NCBI GenBank assembly: GCA_905233945.1
Contig: CAJOFY010000013.1
Location: 1 to 64,000 of the forward strand
Source: an uncultured bacterium
GTDB taxonomy: Bacteria > UBP6 > UBA1177
DNA length: 64,000 nt
Reading direction: 5' to 3'
The position numbers and the translations under genes are program-made. Below are positions 44,774 through 53,226 of the stretch, one piece after another. The notes below the pieces were generated by a model, which saw nothing but the letters and a program-made list of their open reading frames with translations, did not search any database and was not told where the DNA came from. Position 1 is the stretch's first letter; every line of letters begins with the position of its first letter.

Positions 44774-44814
44774 CGGCAAAATACTGCCGCTTAATTCCTT
44801 TTAATTAAGGAATT
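44774..44814 (+). promoter_or_regulatory. Tandem inverted repeats upstream of glmS
   Basis: CGGCA/TGCCG (44774-44778 and 44785-44789) is followed by AATTCCTT/AAGGAATT (44793-44800 and 44807-44814). An extended -10-like TGTTATAGT follows at 44836-44844, just before the ribosome site. These could be an operator or a leader structure; no glmS ribozyme core was recognised in this gap of about 200 bp. Confidence 0.35.
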
Positions 44815-44858
44815 CGGATTTGAATTGTTGTTTTATGTTATAGTTTAGGAGAAATTTT

Positions 44859-47402
44859 ATGTGCGGAGTTGTTTCAATCGTCTATGCCGGCGATATTGTC
44901 AATTTGGGAAACGAAGCGTCGAATCTGCTGAAAAAACTTGAATACCGCGGCTATGATTCAACAGGTGCGGCATTCATAAAAAAAGACGGTTCGGTTGCTT
45001 TGAGAAAAAAAGTCGGAGCACCTTCAAAAGTTGTCGAACAGCTTGAACTTGCAAAATACAGCGGATTTAAATTCATCGGTCAGGTCCGCTGGGCGACTTA
45101 CGGCGCAGTCACAGACGTAAATGCGCAGCCGCATGAAGTCAACTGCCTCGTCCACATGGTCGGAGCTCACAACGGCAACGTCAGCAACACTGACAAGCTC
45201 AAGGTTTTCCTCAATGAAAACGGGCACAACGTCCTTTCCGACAACGACGGAGAGATGGTCGTCCACCTTGTCGAGCACTTTTACGCCGCTCTCACCGCAA
45301 AGAAAGCACCGGCAACCACCGACGACAAAATAGCCGTTATGATAAAAGCTATCAGAAAAGCTCAGAAAATGATCGAAGGAAGTTACGCAGCGTGCGTTAC
45401 GCTTCCTGAAATTCCCGGTGTTTTCGCGATCAAGGCAGGTTCTTCGCTCTATGCAGGCAAAGGCTCTGACGCTTCCGGCAACTTCATCGTCGTTTCGAGC
45501 GACCTCACTTCGATTCTTTCCAAAACACGCTTTCTCATTCCGATGTCGGAAGGCGAAGGAATATATTTCGACAGCGAAAACTACAAACTTTTCTCGCTGA
45601 CTGAAAACCGCGAATGGGTTCCGAAGCTTAGCAGAAGCAGGCTCAACATCGCCGACATCCAGCTCCAGCCGAAATATCACTTCTTCATGGAGCAGGAAAT
45701 CTACTCGTCGCCGAAAAACATCGAAAATATGATGCTTTACTATTTCAATTCAAAAGAGGAAAAGGATCTTTACTCCGTTTTCGAGGAGAACTGCGACAAT
45801 GCCCGCGAAATCCTCTACTCTCTCCTCGCCCTCTACGATCTTTACGACAGAAGCGAGCTTTCGACCGAGTTCGAGAAAATCCGCAACGTTCCTGTTTTCA
45901 GGGAAATTTTTGAAAAAACCAAAAAATTTGCTCCTAAGCCGCAGCATTTTGTCTTCCGTTCAGAGGAAAAAACGCTTCTTGAAGAGCTTAACGGCATTGA
46001 CGACAACTATTTCCAGGAACTATGGCTCATCGACTCGATGCTCATCTGGAAAAAGAAAAGAATGATCATAAGATTCCGTGACAGACTTGTCTCGGCTCTC
46101 AAAGCTACAAAGAAAAACGGCGGCAGGATTTTCCTCATTGCAAGCGGAACTTCATATCATGCTTCACTCACCGGCGCATATTTCTTCAACAATATGTCGG
46201 ATATTTCGCTTATCACCTCCAATCCTGGCGCTTTCAGGTCATGTTACATCAATTCGCTTTCCGACAAAGACATCATCATCGGTGTCAGCCAGAGCGGTGA
46301 AACGAAAGATCTGGTCGATATTTTCAACGAAATCAGAAAAACGAGCGAAAAAATCACTCTCATTACGATCGTAAACAACGAAAATTCGACTCTGCCGCAG
46401 GAAAAAAGCGACTTTTACCTTCCGATTATGTGCGGTTCCGAAATCGCGGTCGCTGCGACAAAATCGTTCATCAGCCAGATTGCCCTTTTCTACATTCTTG
46501 CGGCACTGATCAAAAACAGCGAGGACAAGGTTCTCAGCAACCTGGGCAAAATCAAATACTTTATGGATTTCACTCTTAAAAACATCGATGTTCCGGTTGC
46601 AGACGTTGCTTACAAACTTTTCATGAAGCCTTCGATCCACATTCTGGGAACTTCACTCACTGGCGTCGCAAAGGAAGGCGCTCTTAAAATCAGGGAAGTC
46701 GTTCTCAACCACACCGAAGGCTACGATGCAGCTGAATTCAAGCACGGCCCGAACACGATTCTCGGCAAAAACACGATTTATTCACTCACCGACATGGAAA
46801 AACTGCTCGGTCGCCTCATTGAAATGAGCGAAAAGATGTTCTCAAAGGGCTTCTTCTCCGAAAAAGAAGGCAATTCCGAGATAATCAGAAATGTCATCAA
46901 CATGACGAAAAACCTTAAATTCCGCAGAATGAACGAGGATTTTGTTGAAAAATCGTTCGCTTCATCCGAGGAGCGCGCCCTAACGAAGCAGATTGCCGAT
47001 CTCTTCAACGAAAGCGTTGACATTGAAGAATACTTCTCAAATTATCCCCTTGTTTTCGTATGCCCGCCTGATGACAGAGACAAACGAATCACGATTTCGC
47101 AGATTCACACCCATAAGATCCGCGGCGCGGACATCGTTCTCATTGCGGAAGACGATGAAGACCTCAAGAATGCAGCTCTCGGTGTTCCGGCGAGCGCGGA
47201 AAACTACTGGGCTAAAGTCATCGAGCTTCCGAGAACGGGCGACAAGAACATTTTCGTTTTTGAAGCGGCAGTTGTCCTCCAGCTTCTCGCACTCAAGATG
47301 AGCGTTGCCAAAATGAAATATCTCAACCGTTCCGAAATCCAGAACCACGGTGTTCACCCCGATGTTCCGAAAAACGTCAGCAAATCAATAACTGTCGATT
47401 AA
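44859..47402 (+). CDS. glmS: Enlarged GlmS-like glutamine:fructose-6-phosphate aminotransferase
   Basis: An 847-residue protein against ~610 in typical GlmS. The enzyme makes glucosamine 6-phosphate for cell-wall precursors. MCGVV supplies the N-terminal nucleophile Cys of the class II glutaminase, YRGYDSTGAA and GQVRWATYG follow, then two SIS domains with IASGTSYHASL, SQSGETKDL and EFKHGPNT, and the end PKNVSKSITVD. Extra material lies between the glutaminase and first SIS domain (about residues 285-400) and after EFKHGP (roughly 640-770). Homologous regions bracket both, so these are insertions. TTAGGAG precedes the ATG. Confidence 0.85.
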   Translation: MCGVVSIVYAGDIVNLGNEASNLLKKLEYRGYDSTGAAFIKKDGSVALRKKVGAPSKVVEQLELAKYSGFKFIGQVRWATYGAVTDVNAQPHEVNCLVHMVGAHNGNVSNTDKLKVFLNENGHNVLSDNDGEMVVHLVEHFYAALTAKKAPATTDDKIAVMIKAIRKAQKMIEGSYAACVTLPEIPGVFAIKAGSSLYAGKGSDASGNFIVVSSDLTSILSKTRFLIPMSEGEGIYFDSENYKLFSLTENREWVPKLSRSRLNIADIQLQPKYHFFMEQEIYSSPKNIENMMLYYFNSKEEKDLYSVFEENCDNAREILYSLLALYDLYDRSELSTEFEKIRNVPVFREIFEKTKKFAPKPQHFVFRSEEKTLLEELNGIDDNYFQELWLIDSMLIWKKKRMIIRFRDRLVSALKATKKNGGRIFLIASGTSYHASLTGAYFFNNMSDISLITSNPGAFRSCYINSLSDKDIIIGVSQSGETKDLVDIFNEIRKTSEKITLITIVNNENSTLPQEKSDFYLPIMCGSEIAVAATKSFISQIALFYILAALIKNSEDKVLSNLGKIKYFMDFTLKNIDVPVADVAYKLFMKPSIHILGTSLTGVAKEGALKIREVVLNHTEGYDAAEFKHGPNTILGKNTIYSLTDMEKLLGRLIEMSEKMFSKGFFSEKEGNSEIIRNVINMTKNLKFRRMNEDFVEKSFASSEERALTKQIADLFNESVDIEEYFSNYPLVFVCPPDDRDKRITISQIHTHKIRGADIVLIAEDDEDLKNAALGVPASAENYWAKVIELPRTGDKNIFVFEAAVVLQLLALKMSVAKMKYLNRSEIQNHGVHPDVPKNVSKSITVD

Positions 47403-47417
47403 GTTCGTTCTTGTCGA

Positions 47418-47482
47418 CGCCGCCCAATCTTTTTCGTTATAACGGTATTCCGGTATAACGGTATACCGACACAGGGCGGCGA
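47418..47482. repeat. GC-clamped inverted repeat with nested GGTAT units
   Basis: CGCCGCCC (47418-47425) pairs with GGGCGGCG (47475-47482). The 49-base interior holds the palindrome CGTTATAACG (47435-47444), several GGTAT units and GGTATACC (47461-47468). It lies between convergent glmS and the MopE-like gene. It may be an extragenic palindromic repeat or a bidirectional transcription barrier. Confidence 0.5.
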
Positions 47483-47513
47483 ATCGATAATACCGATAAT
47501 AACGATAAAAAAA

Positions 47514-47539
47514 TGCCGCCGTTATAAAACGGCGGCATC
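47514..47539 (-). terminator. Intrinsic terminator of the ileS/MopE-like operon
   Basis: An 11-bp GC-rich stem (ATGCCGCCGTT with its complement) and a 4-base loop. On the minus strand it is followed by a run of T residues, so it ends transcripts coming from the lipoprotein gene that stops at 47578. Confidence 0.75.
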
Positions 47540-47577
47540 AAAATTTTCAGGATTTTAGAGATTGGATTTTATCGATT

Positions 47578-49512
47578 TTACCAGTCAGTATAAGAAGACG
47601 GAAAACCTTCGTTTATTATGGTATCATTGGGCGCAAGCTCGCACTGATCTTTTTCAGGATGTTCAGGATCTTCGCCGAGCCATGTTACTTCAACAACTTT
47701 CCAGGAGTCGTGATTGTTAAATTCTTTTGTATTGTCATTGTAAGTAAAACCGCCGTCAGCAGTTTGTATTCCGCCGAAAGTAGCCATTGGTGTTCCGCCG
47801 CAGTATATATTTACGACAGGACGGGAAACGTTCTCTGATCCTGAATAATGATATACCAACACTTTAAAAGCATCTCCTACATTAGGATTGTCCAGGTTGA
47901 TATTTTCCGGTTTCAGCCCTTGACCACGGTTATCAAGGTCAAGCCTCGGGTTCGGCATCGATTTTTCAGCGCCGTTGTCGTTTGGATCGGAATTTATTGT
48001 ATTTCCATAGTTCCAAGAAGGAGATGTTCCTGAATATGTCCTGCTGGTATCGCAATTACGCCAATAACATTCCGAGCTATTATCCCAAGCTGTCGTCACA
48101 TCGTTTTTACCCATGTGAAGATCGACGTCAATTGTTTTGGCTGTGTCCCAGCAGAGCTCGACTCTGAGACCGTCGGATTCAACTTTGAGAGGCCAGTTGC
48201 ACACAAGCGGATCCTCGCCTTCGCGTGTTACCTTGAGATTAAGGTTGTAAGTTCCCGAAAGCATAAATTTTACTTTGAACTGAGAAAGTCCGACTCCGCT
48301 GACAACAGCTGACTCAGCTCCATCTCCTGCAAGGTCCGCCTCTGTCTTTGCCCCTTTTGTCTTAAAACTGGTTGTGTTAAGAACTATATCGCAGGCGCCT
48401 TTCGTCAAAGTCCATTCCCACTTTACATTGTCTGCATCTTTATATTCATTTTCAGGATCATAAATCTTTTTTCCGTCGATTATTTTTTCTACAAAAGGTT
48501 TTGCCGTTCCGATGTCATAGGTGCAGTCGATTTTCGGCGAGCAGCAGAGACCTTCATCCGCGCATCCGTTGCAGTTGTCATCGGTCTTGTTGCAGATATC
48601 TTTCGTGGGCTTTATGTCACCGATACAGTCACTGTCGCCCCAGTCTCCTTTCAAAGCTCTTGTTGAGGGAACTTTGCAAGTCATTGTACCGTCATGGCAT
48701 GTTCCGATTCCTCTGTTTGCAGGTTTTCCTGAGAAACAAGACTGCGTTGTTCCCGGTGTGCACGGACAGCCTTCATCGATTTTGCCGTCGCAGTCGTCAT
48801 CCTGACCGTTGCAAAGATTTGCCTCCGCTTCGCTTGTCATTGCAGGTTTGCAGCCGTCATTCTCTATGAGACCGGGACCTACGCAGACAGTGTCACAATG
48901 TTCGACATCGCTGTCATCTATTTCTTCATCAGTGTCTTCATTTTCAACAGGAGTTCCACCCGTGCATATATCGTCCTTTCCGTTATCGATCATACCGTCG
49001 CAGTCATCGTCGATTCCGTTGCTGCAAAGATCGCCGGTTTCTGTAACAGGAAGGACTTCGCCTTCACAGCGGCCCCATGATCCGTCTTCCTTGCATGCTC
49101 TTATCGAAGCCTTGCACTGGCCGACATTTTCTGTTCCTGCCGGACCCTGATATTCACATTTCTGCGTATCTCCGAGTTCACATGGACCCGTTATCGGTTT
49201 GTCATCGGCATTCGTCGAATCACTGTCGCTGTCACTGTCATTTGTCTCTGAATCGCTGTCAGAAGAACCTGAATTACCGCCTTCCGAACCGCCGTTTCCG
49301 CCGTCAGGAAACTCTCCGCCGCTACCGCCTTCACCGGAACCGCCTTCACCGGGTTTAACGCATCTTCCTCCGGAACATGTCTGGCCGAGCGGACAATCGA
49401 AACTGGTTTCGCAGCTTTCGCCTGAACTTTCACCGTTGTTGCCTCCGCCACCGCAGGAAACAAAAAGAAATCCTGCAAAACAGCAGAGCATAAGAACAAA
49501 AAGTTTTCTCAT
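47578..49512 (-). CDS. MopE-like lipoprotein with Asp/Cys metal-binding-type repeats
   Basis: A 644-residue lipoprotein. The signal MRKLFVLMLCCFAGFLFVSC has the lipobox FVSC, then a Gly/Ser-rich linker with GEGGSGEGG and a DSDSDS tract. A CPLGQTCSGGRC element and at least three CNGxDDDCDG-type repeats (CSNGIDDDCDGMID, CNGQDDDCDGKIDEGC, CNKTDDNCNGCADEG), as in MopE-type proteins of Myxococcota, follow. The C-terminal ~270 residues form a separate beta-rich domain with WDTAKTIDVDLHMG. The repeats probably bind calcium. AGGAGG precedes ATG 49512. It follows ileS by 22 bp. Confidence 0.8.
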   Translation of the reverse strand: MRKLFVLMLCCFAGFLFVSCGGGGNNGESSGESCETSFDCPLGQTCSGGRCVKPGEGGSGEGGSGGEFPDGGNGGSEGGNSGSSDSDSETNDSDSDSDSTNADDKPITGPCELGDTQKCEYQGPAGTENVGQCKASIRACKEDGSWGRCEGEVLPVTETGDLCSNGIDDDCDGMIDNGKDDICTGGTPVENEDTDEEIDDSDVEHCDTVCVGPGLIENDGCKPAMTSEAEANLCNGQDDDCDGKIDEGCPCTPGTTQSCFSGKPANRGIGTCHDGTMTCKVPSTRALKGDWGDSDCIGDIKPTKDICNKTDDNCNGCADEGLCCSPKIDCTYDIGTAKPFVEKIIDGKKIYDPENEYKDADNVKWEWTLTKGACDIVLNTTSFKTKGAKTEADLAGDGAESAVVSGVGLSQFKVKFMLSGTYNLNLKVTREGEDPLVCNWPLKVESDGLRVELCWDTAKTIDVDLHMGKNDVTTAWDNSSECYWRNCDTSRTYSGTSPSWNYGNTINSDPNDNGAEKSMPNPRLDLDNRGQGLKPENINLDNPNVGDAFKVLVYHYSGSENVSRPVVNIYCGGTPMATFGGIQTADGGFTYNDNTKEFNNHDSWKVVEVTWLGEDPEHPEKDQCELAPNDTIINEGFPSSYTDW

Positions 49513-49534
49513 AAAACCCTCCTTTTTCAGGAAC

Positions 49535-52291
49535 CTACTTGACCGCTTCATAGCAGCTTTCGCAGATTCCGGTTATTTCATCACTATAATCATGAAGTTT
49601 TCTCTTCTTCCAGCAGCGCGGGCATTTTTCGCCTTCAGCCGTTTTTACGCCGATCCATAGATCCATATCCTCGACTTTCTCAAGTCCTTCCGCAGAAGCC
49701 GCTTTCTTGAACTCGGAAACTATGAAAATCGATTCAAGGTTGTCGAGTTCGCTGTCGAGAACAGGATTGTTTTCGTAGTAAATCTGGACACTTGCATCGA
49801 GCGAATGACCGATGGTCTTGTCTGCGCGGAGAACTTCGAGCTTCTTCTGGACAGCATTTTTCGCGTCAAGGACTGTCTGCCACGATTCGAGGAATTTCGC
49901 GTCATCGTCGTTGAAATTTGATTCCGGGAACTGCTCAAGGAAAACGCTTTCCTTCTTAGCACCCTTCAAGTATCCGTAAGCCTCTTCGCAGGTGAAACTG
50001 AGGATCGGCGCGAGTGCTTTGACAACGTCAGAAAGTATCGAGTAAACGACACTTTGCGTCATTCTGCGTCTCTTATCGTCGGCACGCATCGTGTAACGGT
50101 CCTTGATGATGTCGAGGTAAATTGCGCTCATCGGGATAGTGAAGAAATCGAGCATTTCGTGGTGGACGCGGTGGAACTCGTAGTTTTCGTAGTATTCGCG
50201 GATGTCTTTGAGTCTTTCCTGCCAGGTGAGATAAGCCCATCTGTCAAGCGAAGTAAGCTCTTCTTTCTTGAAGCTCATCGTTTCTGGGTCGAAATCGTTG
50301 ACGAAACCGAACATGAATCTGATCGTGTTTCTGATCTTTCTGTATGCCGTAGCGCAGCTTTCGATGATCGAATCGCCGATCCTGTTGTCGTCGCTGTAGT
50401 CTTCGCAAGCGACCCAGAGCCTCAGGATTTCTGCGCCGTATTTGTTGATCTTGACCTGCGGATCGATGAAGTTGCCTTTGCTCTTCGAGATCTTTTCACC
50501 CTTCTCGTCAACAATGAATCCGTGCGTGATGAGGTTTTTGTAAGGAGCTTTTCCGTTGATGAGAACGCTCATTTTAAGCGAGGACTGGAACCATCCGCGG
50601 TGCTGGTCGCTTCCTTCGAGGTAAAGGTCAGCCGGATATTCGAAACCTCTCTTTCCGTCAAGAACTTTCGCCCAGCTTACGCCGCTGTCGAACCATACGT
50701 CAAGGATATCGTTTTCCTTGCTGATGTGTGTGCCGCCGCATTTCGGGCATTTGAAGCCTGCGGGAAGGAATTCCGCAGCGGTCTTGTCGTGCCATACCTG
50801 GATTCCTTTCTCGGAAATCTCGTCAGCAACTTTGTGCGCGATCGCCGCATCGACGATCTTTTCGCCGCAGTCATCGCAGGAGAACGCGATTATCGGAACG
50901 CCCCAGCTTCTCTGACGCGAAATGCACCAGTTCGGAGCTTTTTCAAGCATCGGGACGATTCTCTTTCTTCCCCACTCCGGGAACATGCGGACTTTCGCGA
51001 TTTCGTCGAGGCATTTCTTGCGAAGTCCCGTGTCGTCCATCGAAATGAACCACTGTTCTGTCGCTCTGAAAATGACCGGTTTGTGGCATCTCCAGCAGTG
51101 CGGATAGCTGTGGTCGATCATTTCACCCGGCTTGTTGAGAAGGTATCCTGTGTTGTAAAGGTATTCCGTGATGACTGGATTTGCCTTGAAAACGTGCATT
51201 CCGCCGATTACGGGGATATTTTCGTCGATGATTCCGCTTCCGTTGACTGGAGCGTAAGGCTCAAGACCGTATCTGAGACCGGTGACATAGTCGTCAGCGC
51301 CGTGTCCCGGAGCGGTGTGAACGCAGCCTGTACCTGCATCGGCAGTGACATAGTCTGCATAAACGATTATCGATTCGCGGTCGATAAACGGATGTTTCGC
51401 CTTCATTCCTTCAAATCTCATCGCGTCGAATTCCGCGACAACTTCAGGATTTTCGGCTCTGACAGCATGGACGAACGAATCTTTGAGAACGCTTGCGACG
51501 ATGAAAACTTCGCCGTTGTATTTTACTGCCGAATATTTGAATTCGGGGTTAAGAGCGATCGCAAGGTTTGCCGGAAGAGTCCACGGAGTCGTTGTCCAGA
51601 TAACGAAGTTCACCTTCTCCCCTTCAAGCTCCTCTAGTTTGTCGATAAGGGGAAATTTTACATAAATAGAAGGCGACTGATGGTTGTCGTATTCAATCTC
51701 AGCTTCTGCAAGCGCAGTTTCGCAGCTCGTGCACCAGTAAACCGGCTTTTTCGCCTTGAAAAGCGCGCCAGATTCAACGACTTTCGCAAACTGATGAGCG
51801 ATGCAGCCTTCGTATTTCGGATCGAGAGTAATATACGGATGATCCCAGTCAGCCAGGACGCCGATGCGTTTGAAGCCTTCACGCTGGGTGTTTACCCAGT
51901 TCATCGCGAACTTCTTGCACTCTTCCAGGAACTGGCTTTTCGTCATCTCCTTGCGCTTCGAACCGAGCTTTTCTGCCGTTTTGAGCTCGATCGGAAGACC
52001 GTGGCAGTCCCAGCCGGGAATAAGGGCAGTGTAAAGCCCCGTCATATTTTTGAATTTTACGACAAAATCTTTGAGAGTTTTATTGAGAATATGACCGTTG
52101 TGCAGATTTCCGTTGGCATAAGGCGGGCCGTCGTGAAGGACGAACGTCGGTTTTCCTTCATTCTGCTCCAGAATTTTGGAATAGATTTTATTTTCTTCCC
52201 ATTTTTTCAAAATTTCGACTTCCTTTACCGGAAGGTTCGCCTTCATCGGGAAATCGGTCTGCGGCAGATTTAGCGTTTTGCTGTAATCCAT
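49535..52291 (-). CDS. ileS: Isoleucyl-tRNA synthetase
   Basis: A 918-residue class-I synthetase. The HIGH site is in GPPYANGNLHNGHILNK, followed by the editing domain with TTPWTLPANLAIAL, the KMSKS site as KGEKISKSKGNF, and a C-terminal zinc ribbon CPRCWKKRKLHDY...CESC. Length is typical. The start is ATG 52291 (MDYSKTLNLPQ); the upstream in-frame ATG at 52306 is also possible. It probably shares its transcript with the MopE-like lipoprotein gene. Confidence 0.95.
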   Translation of the reverse strand: MDYSKTLNLPQTDFPMKANLPVKEVEILKKWEENKIYSKILEQNEGKPTFVLHDGPPYANGNLHNGHILNKTLKDFVVKFKNMTGLYTALIPGWDCHGLPIELKTAEKLGSKRKEMTKSQFLEECKKFAMNWVNTQREGFKRIGVLADWDHPYITLDPKYEGCIAHQFAKVVESGALFKAKKPVYWCTSCETALAEAEIEYDNHQSPSIYVKFPLIDKLEELEGEKVNFVIWTTTPWTLPANLAIALNPEFKYSAVKYNGEVFIVASVLKDSFVHAVRAENPEVVAEFDAMRFEGMKAKHPFIDRESIIVYADYVTADAGTGCVHTAPGHGADDYVTGLRYGLEPYAPVNGSGIIDENIPVIGGMHVFKANPVITEYLYNTGYLLNKPGEMIDHSYPHCWRCHKPVIFRATEQWFISMDDTGLRKKCLDEIAKVRMFPEWGRKRIVPMLEKAPNWCISRQRSWGVPIIAFSCDDCGEKIVDAAIAHKVADEISEKGIQVWHDKTAAEFLPAGFKCPKCGGTHISKENDILDVWFDSGVSWAKVLDGKRGFEYPADLYLEGSDQHRGWFQSSLKMSVLINGKAPYKNLITHGFIVDEKGEKISKSKGNFIDPQVKINKYGAEILRLWVACEDYSDDNRIGDSIIESCATAYRKIRNTIRFMFGFVNDFDPETMSFKKEELTSLDRWAYLTWQERLKDIREYYENYEFHRVHHEMLDFFTIPMSAIYLDIIKDRYTMRADDKRRRMTQSVVYSILSDVVKALAPILSFTCEEAYGYLKGAKKESVFLEQFPESNFNDDDAKFLESWQTVLDAKNAVQKKLEVLRADKTIGHSLDASVQIYYENNPVLDSELDNLESIFIVSEFKKAASAEGLEKVEDMDLWIGVKTAEGEKCPRCWKKRKLHDYSDEITGICESCYEAVK

Positions 52292-52334
52292 AATAAGTAA
52301 CTCCATATTAAATAAGCAAAAATAAAAACGTGGA

Positions 52335-52362
52335 ATATTAGTCTTTTTCCTTACAAAGTCAA
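52335..52362 (-). promoter_or_regulatory. Promoter of ileS
   Basis: On the minus strand TTGACT (52362-52357), a 16-bp spacer and TAATAT (52340-52335), about 45 bp upstream of the start codon. Confidence 0.6.
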
Positions 52363-52560
52363 GGCTTCATGGCTGTTTGAGAGGGTTGCTATACAGAAAC
52401 TGGACACAAAAATGGTCAGTTCATGAAATTCGTGCTTTTTTTAGAAGTTTTTTCAAAAAAAAATAGTTGTATAAAAATTTTTTCAAAAATTTCGGAAAAA
52501 TTGTTGATTATTTGCTTTAAATCAGTGTTATTGATGAGGTTTAAGAATACGGAGAGATGT

Positions 52561-53226
52561 ATGAAAGTCGCACAGCTCACGATGAAAGATGTAAAACTCA
52601 TGGATTCTGAAATCCATAAAATGCGCGGATTTATCGGAAATATGTTTGAAAAATATGACCTTATCCACAATCACGGTCAAAATGGTTTTATTTACCGCTA
52701 TCCGCTTATTCAGTTCAAGACAGTTGACAAAAGCCCGATAATCCTGGCGATCGGAGAAGACGCAATAAAAATTTTCGGCGAAATATTTATGACGCTCGAC
52801 CATCTTGATATCGAAGGAAAATATATTCCGATAAATGAAAAGGAACTCACCGTCGCTGACTACCCTTTCGGAATATCTGAAAATACGATTACTTATGAAT
52901 TTATTCATTCATGGATTGCGCTGAATCAAAAGAATTACCCTGAATATCAGGCACTTGAAACTGTTAAAGAAAAGAGGGAAATGCTTTCGAGAATACTTGC
53001 CGGCAATCTGATTTCCATGTCAAAAGGGCTCGGCTATACCGTTCCAGCAAGAATCGAAGCTGAAACGACGCTCTATTCAATCAAAACCACACTCAAGAGA
53101 GTTGAAGTGATCGGATTTATAGGCTCTTTCAGAACAAATTTTGAAATTCCGGACTTTTTCGGCATCGGCAAAAGCGTAAGCCGCGGATTTGGAACGGTGA
53201 AAAGAATAAATAAGGAGGGGAAATGA
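52561..53226 (+). CDS. cas6: CRISPR-associated endoribonuclease Cas6
   Basis: A 221-residue RAMP-fold protein that cuts the pre-crRNA within each repeat, leaving an 8-nt 5' handle. The C-terminal glycine-rich loop FFGIGKSVSRGFGTVKR is the family hallmark, and NHGQNGFIYRYPLIQF is an early RAMP strand. ATG 52561 has GGAG upstream; an open extension to 52423 is AT-rich, lacks a ribosome site and is not included. It overlaps cas8b by 4 bp (ATGA). First gene of the operon. A convincing promoter was not found in the 250-bp gap upstream. Confidence 0.85.
   Translation: MKVAQLTMKDVKLMDSEIHKMRGFIGNMFEKYDLIHNHGQNGFIYRYPLIQFKTVDKSPIILAIGEDAIKIFGEIFMTLDHLDIEGKYIPINEKELTVADYPFGISENTITYEFIHSWIALNQKNYPEYQALETVKEKREMLSRILAGNLISMSKGLGYTVPARIEAETTLYSIKTTLKRVEVIGFIGSFRTNFEIPDFFGIGKSVSRGFGTVKRINKEGK

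Noticed and set aside
44660-44858. glmS ribozyme
   Set aside because: No recognisable catalytic core; only inverted repeats.
50054-51637. A 527-codon plus-strand open frame
   Set aside because: It lies wholly antisense to ileS, which has all synthetase motifs; no ribosome site or family signature.
52423-52560. N-terminal extension of Cas6
   Set aside because: Open frame but AT-rich, lacking a ribosome site at its ATG; GGAG marks the start at 52561.
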